Source: Cladophialophora immunda
Taxonomy: Eukaryota > Ascomycota > Eurotiomycetes > Chaetothyriales > Herpotrichiellaceae
Assembly: GCF_000835495.1 (NCBI RefSeq)
Contig: NW_015622545.1
Span: forward strand, 2,186,777-2,250,776
Reading direction: 5' to 3'
Length of the DNA stretch: 64,000 nt
A model generated the notes under the pieces. It did no database searches. It was not told where the DNA came from and saw only the letters and a list, made by a program, of their open reading frames with translations. Below, piece after piece: positions 1-11,077 of this stretch (the first letter of the stretch is position 1; each line of letters opens with the position of its first letter). The translations under genes and the position numbers were made by a program.

Positions 1-2123
1 CTAGCCGAATCCCGCGAAGACCTGCGGGCGCCAGACTCGCCGGTGTTTCTTAGGAGGAGACCCAGCTTGGCCATGGAACTCGAGGCGTCCGACCCGGGTC
101 ACCTATCCTCATTGTACGATTCAGGTATTAATTTGAAAAAGCGCATCATCAGCATCTATGTGTCCTTGTGCGAGTTGAAGTCCTTCATCCAACTCAATCA
201 CACCGGTTTTAAGAAGGCGGCCAAGAAGTACGACAAGGTGTGCAATCGAGATATTCGAAAAGACTACATGGAAAAGTCGGTCAACCCGTCTTATCCCTTC
301 CAGGAAAAGACAATGGTTCATCTCGATGAGAATATCGCAAAGGTGGAAAAGGCCTATGCCGAGGTCGTCACCAAGGGCGACCAGAGCATGGCTCGGAGAG
401 AGCTTCGACTCCATCTCCGCGAGCATGTCGTGTGGGAGAGAAACACGGTGTGGAGAGAGATGATTGGCATTGAGCGGAAAGCCCAAGCGGCCAATTTCGG
501 GATCAGGCAGACCTTGCTGGGAGGAGTCCAAGATCCGTCAAAGGCGCGACTGCAGGGTGACCGAGAAGCTATCGACACCAAGGAAATCGTCACTCCCGTG
601 GGTCGATACAGGTGCCCAAAGTGGCTGTTCAGTGGCACCTTGTTCGCCCTTCTCGGCATTCTGGCGGTTTTCCTGGCCTTGCTTTATGTCCCGATCATGA
701 AGAGTCCCGAGCAGCAAAATTGCTTAGCCATGTTGGTCTTTGTGTCGTTGCTCTGGGCCACCGAGGTGATTCCCCTCTTTGTGACCTCTCTGTTGATCCC
801 TTTTCTGGTGGTCGTCCTTCGAATCATGCGATCAGACGATAAACCTCATCATCGACTGAATTCGAAGGATGCGACCAAGGCCGTCTTTGCGGCCATGTGG
901 ACACCGGTCATTATGTTGTTGCTCGGCGGCTTCACCATTGCGGCAGCGTTATCGAAATACCATATCGCAAAGATGATGGCAACATTTGTGCTCAGCAAAG
1001 CCGGCACGAAGGCCCGCAACGTGCTCATCACTAACATGTTCGTCGGCATGTTCTTGAGCATGTGGATCTCCAATGTCGCTGCGCCTGTGCTGTGCTTCAG
1101 CATCATTCAACCGATACTTCGCAATCTACCGGCGGATAGTAATATGTCCAAAGCATTGATTTTGGGCATCGCTTTAGCGTCGAACATCGGCGGCGCAGCC
1201 TCCCCCATCGCCTCTCCGCAAAACATCATCGCGCTGCAGAACATGAAACCTGCGCCAAGCTGGGGGATCTGGTTCTTCATCGCTTTGCCAGTGTGCATTC
1301 TCAGCATCATCATGATCTGGCTTTTGCTGGTTGTCAGCTTCAAACCTGGCAAAGGGACCACCATCGTGCCTATCCGACCGATGAAGGATAAACTCAACGG
1401 AGTGCAGTACTTCATCATCCTGGTCACGCTGATCACCATTGTTCTGTGGTGTGCTTCTCATCAACTGGAAAGTGTGTTTGGGGATATGGGTGTCATTGCC
1501 ATTATTCCTCTCGTGTTGTTCTTTGGTACCGGCATCTTGACCAAGGAAGACTTCAACAATTTTCTCTGGACGATCATCATCCTTGCCGCAGGAGGTCTTT
1601 CTCTGGGGCGCGCAGTATCCTCTTCGGGCCTGCTCCACTCAATTGCGAGGGCCATCACAGAACGAGTGGACAACCTCTCCATATATGGTGTCCTTGTGGT
1701 CTTTGCGTCGCTGGTGCTTGTAGTCGCTACTTTTATCAGCCATACGGTGGCAGCACTGATTATTCTACCACTTGTGGCACAGGTGGGCGAGAGCATGAAG
1801 GAGCCGCACCCGAATCTGTTGGTCATGGGTGCAGCGTTGATGTGCTCAGCGGCAATGGGGTTGCCCACTTCCGGTTTTCCGAATATGAGTAAGTCCTCTC
1901 CTTTCCGTTCGCCTTCAATAGCTTCCTTTCACGCGTGCTTCCGAGTCTTGGAGCCTGGTCGCTAACGGATTCTGTAGCTGCAATCATGATGGAAGTGCCC
2001 GAAACAGGCGTGCGGTATCTGCGAGTCAAACACTTCTTGACCCGTGGCGTCCCGGCATCTGTGATTACCTTTGCCATTGTGATTACTATCGGATATGGGT
2101 TGATGATGGCTGCTGGTCTTTGA
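1..2123 (+). CDS. SPX-domain low-affinity phosphate permease (Pho90/Pho91-like, SLC13 fold), 5' truncated
   Basis: The frame is open from base 1, so the start lies upstream of the window. Model: join(<1..1888, 1978..2123), 677 codons visible. The N-terminal part reads as the second half of an SPX domain (LNHTGFKKAAKKYDK near residue 60). SPX domains bind inositol pyrophosphates and tune phosphate uptake. It is followed by about 12 membrane segments of the divalent anion:Na+ symporter fold, typical of Pho87/Pho90/Pho91 transporters of the plasma membrane or vacuole. The only visible intron (1889-1977) starts GTAAGT, has a GCTAAC branch site at 1961 and ends TAG. Splicing joins GFPNM to TAIMMEVPE, which restores the conserved C-terminal segment; without it the frame ends at 1965 in unrelated residues. 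Which of Pho87, Pho90 or Pho91 it matches cannot be told without the N-terminus. Confidence 0.88.
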
Positions 2124-3007
2124 TTTGTTGCTCTCAGCGTGGATGCCGGCCCCTTCTTGATGTTGTTTGTCATTCCTTTCAAGTGTTCATTGGTTATACC
2201 CTATATTTCGTGGAGCCTGGGTAGGAGGAGAAAGGAATCGGTCTCGCCGACCACAGACATGACTGGGAAATCACTAAATATAAGACCTTTCTCGATACGA
2301 CCGGTATCCATCCGAGCCGGCTGGAACATCCCCAATTTGGCGGTGTTGAAAAGCAATAGGTCAACAGAGTTGTCTTCACAATGGGAAGGAGATACTCATA
2401 ATCGACTCAATAAACAACTTTGGACACATTTTCGGTTGCGGCCTCATTGAATTGTACTCCGTATGGCGGCGTGCACGCGAGCATGCTTCTGTTACAAGTC
2501 TACTTCTCGAGTCTGGTTGGGCACGGAGGGCCTCTATCACAAGAGTATAGATGGATCCATGCATACAGGAGCGGCCAGCCTCGTACACAACCCCAGCACA
2601 AGTCTGCATGTACACTGGGAGGGCACGGTTCTTGTCAAGGGGTTATGGCAGCCGAATTCTGTGCACCAGATTTTATCTGAGGCATTGATAAGTAAACACT
2701 TACTCGCAGCTCGCTCCTAGCTGAAAGATAAGCATTTTCTTGTAAAGGGTATTTCGTCCTATCCCTAGACAATGCAGCGGTATCTCATTGTTGAGATCAT
2801 TAGCTATTTAATATAGCGGCCACTTCGATATTCCTGAAGATTCTGTTCTATACCGGTCCTCAGAGTACGGTTTGTCTATCCGTCTGTAGATCCTTGCACT
2901 CTCCGTCGGACCTGTCAAAGAAAGAATGATGGATGGTGACAGATTGCTAAGACCTGGAGTGCGGGTCTCCCATCGTCCGGCCATTCGTCGTATCGCCTAG
3001 CACCACC
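2124..3007. other. Intergenic, convergent 3' ends
   Basis: This 884-bp gap lies between the 3' ends of the phosphate permease and RTA1-like genes. No coding, RNA or repeat feature was found. One ACTCCGTA octamer (2456-2463) recurs elsewhere in intergenic DNA of this window. Confidence 0.6.
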
Positions 3008-4076
3008 TCACTTGGCCACCTGCCTCCTCGAAAGCGCGAGCTGCGACGTCTGTAACAGGTCATACGCGCCTGGCTGTGTCTTTTTGGATCTCCTGGAGCC
3101 CCGCAGTTTGAATCCGCCTTGCGCCCACATGACTCCCAGCGCCGGGCCTGGGTGGCCGATCGAGAGCGCCAGGACGGCCAGCGCCATCATCATGCCGTCG
3201 AGGACCATGAACATGGCTTGGTCGTTGGCGAGGTCGCTCCCGAAGCCCTTGCTCAGCTCGGCGACGCGGAAGGAACACCGGATGAGGATCGCCACCGTCG
3301 CGATCACGATTGCTAGTGGAGACAAAAGGCAGATGTGAGCGACGGAACACGGTCTTGATTTGGGTGGGGGGGGATCTGTTCCTTTCTGTGAGAGAGGGGA
3401 GGGCATTCGGCAGGAACTTACCAAGTAGGAAGAGCTTGAATGCGAGTGTCCTTCGGAGCGCCGAACTGTTGCGGTTGATCAGGCCGGGTCGCATGTGAAC
3501 GAAGAACACGATCTGGAGGCAGAGCCCGCAGAAGACAGTGGTAGAGGCCACCTGGCTGGCAAGGCCGGCAATCATCAGGTTGACCCCGGTCTGTGCAAGG
3601 CCGGGTGTGATGTCCAACGAAGCCAACGCGCCTCCAGCCGCCTGGAGGACGAGGGAGAAGAAGTCGCACCCGACAAAGATCACAGTAATGGCGCGGGGGC
3701 TGAGGACGCTCAGTTTCGGACCGTAGACGGCGATTATCCTGGCAAGGCAGATGTAGATGGCGCCGGAGAAGAAGGCCGGGCCGATGGTGAGTCCGACCAG
3801 GTAGATGATGAAGTCGTTGTTGTCAAAGTCGTCGTAGTGCAGTTGGATCCGGGCCACGTACCCCATGATCTCGAGGCCGATTCCGCCCAGCATGCCAAAC
3901 ATGAAGCCCCAGGTGCGATATCGAACACCCAGGAAGATCTGGGCGAGGCATGCAAGGCAGAAAACCGCGAGATAGAATGCATTCCCCGCAAGCGAGGGAA
4001 TGTATCTCAACTGGCCATAGTCCTCGACCGAGCAGGTAGCATCCGTGCAGTTGGCAGGGTCGAATGTCGAGTTCAT
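3008..4076 (-). CDS. RTA1-family seven-helix membrane protein
   Basis: Model: complement(join(3008..3312, 3422..4076)), 319 aa. The intron has a GTAAGT donor at 3421 and a CTAG acceptor at 3313; phase 1 is kept and LFLL is joined to AIVIATVAILIRC. About seven hydrophobic segments are present. Family hallmarks are RTWGFMFGMLGGIGLEIMGY in the first loop, the GPAFFSGAIY segment, and the helix pair ending FRVAELSKGFGS followed by MFMVLDGMMM. RTA1/RTM1/RSB1-like proteins are implicated in lipid or sphingoid-base translocation and in resistance to membrane-active compounds; the substrate here is unknown. The N-terminus carries an N-glycosylation site (NST) and two cysteines, as is common in the family. 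The gene is divergent from the Zn2Cys6 regulator at 4579, which suggests shared control. Confidence 0.9.
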
Positions 4077-4578
4077 GGTTGGTAAGCTGCTGATAGAATG
4101 TAATCACAGAACAAAAAAGGAGGCGGACGCGGTAGAGACAGTAGAGATTGGACCTTCTGAAGTACCCTACCTTTGTTGAGAGCAGTATATATGTATTTTC
4201 AGCGGGAATCGTCCGAGGAGGGAGATTGGAGCTCCTTGTCCCTCCAGGCGTGTATGTGGTCATGTCTGAGAACGACTCCGCCATGTCGATTGCTCCACCT
4301 GGCTTTGTCCAAGGCCTGTATGCGAGCTCTGCGCTGGTATCTTATCACAGCGAGAGAAATGGTGGTACTGTAGACAGTTAAAAAAAAAATGGTGGTGCCT
4401 GGCAAGGCTCGGTCTTTGAGTTTGGACCATTCCCTCTCAGGCATGTACTGCAGATCCACTCTCCACTGGCATCGACTTGGGCGTCTCTTCTTAATGTGAC
4501 TGCATCCCTACCACTGCCTACGCACAGCATGGATTCTCCCCTCCAGCGCTACTCACTCTCGGTCTTTGACTCCAGCAG
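4077..4578. other. Shared divergent promoter, RTA1-like gene / Zn2Cys6 regulator
   Basis: This 502-bp gap separates two start codons that point away from each other. It contains the TATA-like element near 4190 and an A-run at 4381-4389. No further gene is supported. Confidence 0.55.
4185..4195 (-). promoter_or_regulatory. TATA-like element upstream of the RTA1-like gene
   Basis: On the minus strand this reads ATACATATATA, about 110 bp upstream of the ATG at 4076. It is the only strong TATA-like string in the 502-bp divergent promoter shared with the Zn2Cys6 regulator. Assignment rests on position only. Confidence 0.35.
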
Positions 4579-6405
4579 ATGCCGCTCGATTCACCAGCCC
4601 CAGCGACCCAAAAGCAGAGGACGCGCACCAATGTTCGGCAATCCAAGTACGGTTGCTTTACGTGCCGGTGAGAACTTCCCATCTGTCAATTGGGCTCTAG
4701 GGCTTCCTCTTATGATCCTGACAGGCGACGCAAATTAAAGTGCGACGAATCCAAGCCACATTGCTTGCGCTGCCAGCGAGGCAAACGTGCCTGCGAAGGA
4801 TACCCGGACGGTGCGCCTCGGAGCCATGAACAGACCCGGACGAACGTTGCGCTTTCTACCAGATCTAGAAGTGTCGACTACGTTAACTTCAGCAAGCCTA
4901 CACTTCTAGGATCGAACCCAGAGCTGGGTCGTCTCCGTCTTCTGGCATGTGCCGTATTGTCACAAGGACTGCCTGGGGCGAGGACCGATGCCGAGACTGC
5001 GTTTTGGTCTCATCTGGTGCCCCAGCTCGCCCTGTCTATTCCAAGTGTCAGAGAGGCGGCGGCCGCATTTGGAGCATCTTATGAGCAACAGATGCTGCGA
5101 AGAAACTGCGGCGCTGCCAAATTCAAGGCATTGAAACAAATCACGACCGCGATGGCCAAAATTCGAGAAGATGTCTTTCGGCTCCCGCACGGCCCTCTGC
5201 CGGTCCTTGTGGCGTGCATCATGTTGGCCTGCGCTGAAACAATCCAGTACCGACACACTGACGCTCTGCTTCACCTACGGGGCGCATTCTCAGTCATGAA
5301 CTCCCGCGAATGGCTTGACGCAAGATCTTCTACCGGCAAAGCACTGCTCGAGGATGATCTCTCATATCTATTTAGCAAGTTAGACCTGCAAGTCATTACC
5401 TACGCACTGGGGAACGCGCCGGAACTCCAATTCTCCATGGCTACACCCGGAATGGATGCAGATGTTGCTGTATTCACACCACAAAAGGCAGACCGTGAGC
5501 TCTTCCGGACGTTGCACTCCTGCTACAGTTTCGCCACAAGGGCTGCCCAATACAAATACCTTCCCCGTGCAGCCTCCCGGGAGTTGCTGGTGCTGGAGCA
5601 GAGCCGTCATATTGCCGAACTAACCAGATGGCTCTCATGTTATCGGCAATACTCGAAGACGAGACATGACATCTCGGCAGGCAACGATCTACATGGGCTA
5701 GTGCTTCAGGCACATTGTTTAAGTGCGCACATCTATGTGGCGAATATCCTCGAGCCATTTGAAACCGGATACGACAAGTATGCGTCACAGTTTCAGCAAC
5801 TCGTCGAGTGTGTCGAACAAGCCATGAGCGCCAAACCCGCTGAGAGCGAAATGCCCACCTTCAATGCCGAAATGGGAGTCATTCAGCCTCTCTTCTTCAC
5901 GGCTGTCAAGTACCGGGACTCTGCTTGGCGGTCGAAGGCCATATCGCTGATCCGGAAATGCGGGAGAGAAGGGCCGTAAGTCCACCTTGCTTTTGCGAGA
6001 GACGCTTGTCGTATTCGACCCCAGTTGTTATGCCGAAATCTGCCCCAACGTCTAGACAAGCTGACCGTGTCGTACAGATGGTGTGGGTATGTCGAATCTG
6101 CAGCCGCCGAGGTCGTGGTTCGGGCGGAAGAGACGGCCGCAACTCAAGCAGCAAACGCAACTTCGTGTGGGACGTCGCCGACGGCCCGGAGAACCGTGTT
6201 CCTCCCGCAGGATATCCCCGAGGAGGCACGCGTGGCAGGGCATTCTCTGGTCGACATCGTCGAGGACTCGTCCGGCGCCAAGTGGGCAGAAATTGAGATG
6301 TCCAGATGCCGCGACATGCATGCGATGCTGCTCGACGAAGAACCACAGCCTCATGTCCACAAACACTGGTTCATGTGGAGGGAGACTTGCCACCTTCTGC
6401 CGTGA
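4579..6405 (+). CDS. Zn2Cys6 fungal transcription factor
   Basis: Model: join(4579..4667, 4725..5975, 6078..6405), 555 aa. The start is ATG 4579 because it is the only one in frame with the zinc cluster, which is itself split by intron 1 (57 bp). Cysteines lie at 26, 29, 36, 43, 46 and 53 (C-x2-C-x6-C-x6-C-x2-C-x6-C), followed by the basic KRACEGY linker. The rest is an alpha-helical fungal-specific regulatory region of about 450 residues. Its end, LIRKCGREGPWCGYVES, is rebuilt by intron 2 (5976-6077; GTAAGT/CAG). The product is a nuclear DNA-binding activator or repressor with unknown target. Its divergent partner is an RTA1-like membrane protein, and an Ayg1-like hydrolase lies 0.7 kb downstream, so local pathway control is plausible but inferred. 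Confidence 0.87.
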
Positions 6406-7108
6406 CACCCAATGCTCTGAAGTACGAAGTATTTTGGCAAAGAGGAGGTGGCGCGACGTCCTACTAGGGGTCTCTGGTCACAACACAAAGCATATTTGTT
6501 ACTAGGATCATGGCACCTGTCATCGACAATAGGTTAGGTATCACGCATGGCGCAAGAAATAGTATTGCCTATCCTATTTCTATACCATCACCTACAGTTT
6601 GGCAGGCCGGCCGCTCCATCGTTCCTACGCCCTCCATGGCGGGTTAGATGGATTGTACCCTATGTTAGATTCTGAGATATGTCTCTTCTACACTCGGATG
6701 CTCAGTGTACGGATATACCTGTCCGGGGGGGGGGGGGGGTTCCTGATGCCTGTCCAGCACATGGCGTGCAGGATTTGGGATTTCATTGGTGGCAGACAGT
6801 GTTGCCTGGGCTATAGCCTTATAGCGCTGGTCTCTGAGGACTATAGGTAGGGTGTAGGATTAGTTAGAACCAGGGACTGGGACTGGGACTGGGACTGGGC
6901 CTACTGGGACTATAGTCCTATCATCACTGGTGCCAGAAGTATTGCTATAAGTTAGTGCCGCAAAAAAGACTGACACCGAGTGGCATACGGTGGACGCCGA
7001 CAATATATGGGCGATTGGAAGAAAAATCAGAAGCCGTCATTCACCGTAGGGAGATCTATGGGGCAGCTCTTGTCTAAACCAACCAGTGTGGCAATATGTA
7101 AAACCTCT
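6406..7108. other. Intergenic with homopolymer and hexamer repeats
   Basis: This 703-bp gap lies between convergent 3' ends. It contains a run of 15 G (6725-6739), four GGGACT units (6873-6896) and a short palindrome (6907-6918). No gene is supported. Confidence 0.6.
6873..6918. repeat. GGGACT hexamer repeat plus 12-bp palindrome
   Basis: GGGACT is repeated four times in tandem (6873-6896) and degenerates to GGGCCT. A perfect palindrome GGACTATAGTCC (6907-6918) that reuses the same core follows within 15 bp. A run of 15 G (6725-6739) lies about 140 bp upstream. Confidence 0.75.
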
Positions 7109-8314
7109 TCACTTCTTCAGGATGGTCTTCTCGAACCAATCATAAATGACTTGGTTGCAAAACCTAGCCGCGCCCAGATGACAGTGCTGTTCTGCAGCAT
7201 CGTCTGTCGTGAAGACCATGTGCGTGGCTTTCTCCCCCAGCGCGTCCGCGACCATTTTGGCCTGGCCTTTGGCAAAGTGATCCTCGACGGCATCGCACAC
7301 CAGGACGGGACACCGGATCTGGCCCACCACATCGGCGATGGTAAAGCGTCTGAGCTTCTCGAGGAGCTCGACGGGCGACCTGACGTTGAAAGCCCACCGG
7401 CAGTGCGAAAGCGCCCAGCGCAGGGTGGTCGGCACATGCGGGTCCTGCATCAGAGCCTGAATCGACGCGGCACCCGCGCCGTCCGCGGCAGCAAGTCTCT
7501 GCTGCACGACGGCGGCGGCAACGGGGAAGATCGGGGTCTGCGCCAGATCATACATTCCGTCGACACAGAACAGGGCGGCCAGCCGGGGCTCGAAAGCAGC
7601 GGCGCGGGCGCCGAGGAGGCCACACAGGGAATATCCGAGCAAGGCCACCTTGGCCGTGTCGGCCCACGACAGGGTTTCGAGGTGGTCCAGCACGGGACTG
7701 ACAACCTGCTCCCACTCCAGGATGAATCCGAGGCCCTGCGATCGGCGCGTGAACACCTGCCCGGGCCCTTCGAAGCAGACTACATTATACCCTCTCTGCA
7801 GCGCGGCAATGCCGTGGACGTGGTACATTTCCTCCATGGATCCGTCCAGGCCGCTGCACATGATTATCGTCGGCCGCTTCTCCCCGGGTTCTGGACCGGC
7901 TGGGAAAACGATGATGGGAATCTGGAAGCCCGCCGGAGACGTCAACGTTTTCCGCTCGCCGGGAGTCGGTAGAAGCGACATGGCCCGGTCAAAGCATTCC
8001 GTCTGCTTCTCCCAGACCTGGAGAATTCGAGGGTCGTCCCAGTTGCCGTGGATGTAGAGATCGGCCAGGCGGAAGTACGTCGACGCGCGGAAGAGGGCGT
8101 CGCGGATCGAAACCGCATTGCTCATCTGCTGCACCTGCGCGACGACCCGTTCGGCACGGTTGTGAAACGCCGTGTAGAACGATTCAAAGTCTCCTGCTTT
8201 GATTTGGTCGGCCGTGGCGAGGACTTCGCCTATGTCAGCACCGCCATAGCTGGCCAGGCCCAGCGCGCGGAGGATCTGGTAGTGAAACGTTGGGTCACTG
8301 CTCAGCTGGATCAT
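7109..8314 (-). CDS. Ayg1-like alpha/beta hydrolase
   Basis: A single exon of 401 aa starting at ATG 8314. It has the N-terminal helical cap and C-terminal alpha/beta hydrolase core typical of fungal Ayg1-type polyketide-shortening hydrolases and of the related 2,6-dihydropseudooxynicotine hydrolase/FrsA-like family. Visible landmarks are the oxyanion-side strand PTIIMCSGLDGS (about 148-159), FEGPGQ (181-186), the nucleophile elbow GYSLCG with Ser229, a candidate Asp345 in AVEDHF, and a candidate His377 in EQHCHLGA. The elbow is unusual because Cys231 replaces the glycine of the usual G-x-S-x-G. Ayg1 removes an acetoacetyl unit from a heptaketide in DHN-melanin synthesis, but no polyketide synthase lies in this window, so the substrate is unknown. 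The gene is divergent from the secreted-protein gene at 9059. Confidence 0.8.
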   Translation of the reverse strand: MIQLSSDPTFHYQILRALGLASYGGADIGEVLATADQIKAGDFESFYTAFHNRAERVVAQVQQMSNAVSIRDALFRASTYFRLADLYIHGNWDDPRILQVWEKQTECFDRAMSLLPTPGERKTLTSPAGFQIPIIVFPAGPEPGEKRPTIIMCSGLDGSMEEMYHVHGIAALQRGYNVVCFEGPGQVFTRRSQGLGFILEWEQVVSPVLDHLETLSWADTAKVALLGYSLCGLLGARAAAFEPRLAALFCVDGMYDLAQTPIFPVAAAVVQQRLAAADGAGAASIQALMQDPHVPTTLRWALSHCRWAFNVRSPVELLEKLRRFTIADVVGQIRCPVLVCDAVEDHFAKGQAKMVADALGEKATHMVFTTDDAAEQHCHLGAARFCNQVIYDWFEKTILKK

Positions 8315-9058
8315 GATGCCTGCTTGGTAGCATGGATTGTCCTCGTTGGCAGGTTAGGGGAGTGTGCTTCGGGGTTGTCCCTGTGGCTTGACAGGGGGTT
8401 GTCGGCTGTCCAAGTTCTGAGAGATTGCCAGACTATACACTAGGTCGAGGAACCGTACTCCGTACAGGAGCTGTAGAAGAGCAGGACTAGGCTCATTATG
8501 TTGCATTGGGGGGGTATATACCTCGTACGTAATGACATATCGCAATCACACCACTTGACTTGGAAAAATGGCCGATCGTCGGTCGCATTTGGGTTTGTCT
8601 CTACAAATTAGACAAAAGGCTATCGTTCGAATCCGCGGGTTAGGCTGCATACAATGCTTCTATATCGCACGGATTGACTTTTGGAGACCCACAGATGAGG
8701 TGGACGGGATCCGCATTTATCGGGGCAGCGAAATCTCCCCTCGACCCTCTTATATACACTCCGTATACCTCCTCTCCTCTCTTGGAAACACTCCAACACC
8801 GAGAGCTAAGAGGCCGGTGGCGTCCTCAAGCACGCGAACGGGCTCCCTGCCCTGGTCGTGTCTATCACGTGTGGATAGCAATGCTATCGATTGGCCATTT
8901 GGGTCCAAAGGCACAGCTAGCCTGCACTCACTATCGTCTGTTATCAATGCAGCGAGTGCATCATATTCTCTGGCATTTAACTTTTGGTATACACCTGATC
9001 CATATGGTGGTTCCTACAACGCTCTAGACCGGTGAAGCACGACGGAGGCCATTCCAAC
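8315..9058. other. Shared divergent promoter, hydrolase / secreted protein
   Basis: This 744-bp gap lies between two divergent start codons. It contains two ACTCCGTA octamers (8457-8464 and 8758-8765) and a TTATATA stretch (8750-8756). A T-loop-like string GTTCGAATCC near 8624 is not part of a foldable tRNA. Nothing else is supported. Confidence 0.5.
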
Positions 9059-10605
9059 ATGTTGAACCTGCTGCTCCTCGCGGCCATGACGGCGACGTTG
9101 CTGGCATTGCCTGCTACGGGCAACTTTGTCCTCCCCGTAGACAATCTTGAGGCGATCAAATTGCCCTTCTATTACTACGGTATGTCTGGGCTGCATTGCT
9201 TCGAACCAAAAAAAGCCTGACTCTACCCAGATATCCATTCGCAGAAAATGAGATTCGGCCTCCCGTTCCCGAATAACCCGTGGGGTGCGAACGGAACGGA
9301 GATCCTGGTAAGCGACGGCGGAATGGAATATGGATTATGTCCGTTTTCATCCCGGACATTGACCGTCTTCCTAGCAACTCGATCTCAAAGTCGGGAACTG
9401 TCCAAGATGCTTCGACGTAGCCTGGGTGGGAACAACGCCGGTGCCTTACCCCAAGCACTTCTACCATCCCTACACACTGGACTCCTCGGGGGCCATGCAC
9501 GTTGCCGGGATCTCCATCGGCGACTTCCCCAGAGGAACCACGGCGGATGACGAGACAGGTGACCTCCCCTTCGCCATCACTTCCGTGGACCACCAGCCGT
9601 TGGATAAGCCGCTGGCATTCAGCGTCACCTGGAACTTCCAGAAGCCGAAGCAGAGACTGGGACGACTGGTGTACCAGCCAGAACCTCAAGTCATCGAGTT
9701 CGCCGAGTTTGACAACGTTTTGGACTATCTGCCACCGCCGCCGCTCGAGCCGAATCGAACTTGTCCGCCACTCAGAGAAATGAAGCTGCTCGAGTACGGT
9801 ACGCAAAATCGCTAGGTTGATCCACGGGCACCAGAAGAGCAACACTGGCTAACCGATGGACAGAAGAGAAGACCCAGAAGGCCGTTTTCACCCTCATCTG
9901 CGAAGACTGCTTCCGCTCCGCGTTCAATGCTCCAGACTCACTCGTAGGTCCACTCTCCGGCCAGAAAGAGAAGGGGGGAGGGGGGGTGGGTAGCCGCCCC
10001 AAGCTCTCCCAAGGCAGTACTGGCACTGACCGTCGCCGCAGATCTTCTCAGTGCAACCACAGCCTCAACCCAAGGTCGGCGCGTTCAGCTTTCTACTCAA
10101 TAACGTGTCGGAGACGATCAAAGTCCAAGGTAGCAACCATCGCGCCTACGCACCCGATGCTTTGGGCGTGGTCCATACCCTCGACCTCTCGCTGAGCTAC
10201 GAGCGCTTTGTGGTCGCGGAAGACTATAGCGAGCTCGGGTCCATCAACGGCGCGGACCTCTTCATCCTGGACTTCTGGATCCTCGCGATCGACGGCAAAC
10301 GCCCATCATCAGAGCGCGTCACCTTCCAAGCCAAATGGGACCTGCTCGGTCAGATCGACAGGCGCATACCGCGATGGGAGAGCTTGCAGTTGAAGGTCGA
10401 GACGACTGCGATACGGTTTCCGTTCCCCAAGAATCGAAAGGGGCTCGGCGCACCGCCGGGTCGCGCGGCCTCTCGAGTCTCGCTGATGTCGCCTCCGCAG
10501 ACGACGACGCAAGGCTCGACCAGCCTGCCCTTCAGCGCCTTGTTGATCCTGGTGGGATTTGTGGCTGGTCTAGCGATCCCTCGTCGCCCTGGACGTCGCC
10601 GGTAG
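9059..10605 (+). CDS. Unrecognised secreted or membrane-anchored protein
   Basis: Model: join(9059..9179, 9231..9307, 9375..9798, 9864..9943, 10042..10605), 421 aa. All four introns have GT-AG borders and consistent phase. ATG 9059 opens a clear signal peptide (MLNLLLLAAMTATLLALPAT). The middle is a predicted extracellular region with two CxxC pairs, NCPRCF in exon 3 and ICEDCF in exon 4, plus N-glycosylation sites (NGT, NVS). The C-terminus is a single hydrophobic segment (LPFSALLILVGFVAGLAI) followed by PRRPGRRR, which fits a type I membrane anchor; a GPI signal is less likely because of the basic tail. I do not recognise a family. Five exons for 421 residues is more fragmented than most neighbours. 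Confidence 0.7.
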
Positions 10606-11077
10606 GCAAAGAGGACCATGGGCTTTTCGCTCAATCCCTTCTGTATCCCTTCATATAAGCAATCGTGCGTAAAGAACTGAACCCCTGGCACGGGGGGTAT
10701 AAATCATGTAACCCTAGACCGGAGGCGACTTGTTATGAACCACATATATATATATATCATGGGCGAGTCATGTTCGCTTCCCATGAGTATTCCATACATA
10801 TACTTCTCCTGCTACACATCCAATCCCACGCCTCTGTCTTCAAGCCCTGGATTTCGTAAGCAAAGCAAATACTCCGCAAAGACGATATACTTAGTATTAT
10901 TCGAAGGTCGTATCCCCGCACACACGAACACGAAACGTTGCATCAGGGGAGAAAAAGTCTAAAGCGTCATCTCGATGTCATTTATCTGGGAGTTCTGTCT
11001 CTCAGCTATTCTCTCTTGTCGGGGGTGTTGCACATAACAAACAACCACCTGCCCCTCGAGTTTCTCAATAATAAAAA
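10606..11077. other. Intergenic, promoter of the aldo-keto reductase
   Basis: This 472-bp gap contains an alternating CACATATATATATATCAT stretch (10740-10757) and an A-rich leader just before the ATG at 11078. No other feature was seen. Confidence 0.5.

Noticed and set aside
8600..8650. tRNA-like T-loop GTTCGAATCC
   Set aside because: No pairing T-stem, anticodon arm or acceptor stem can be formed around it.
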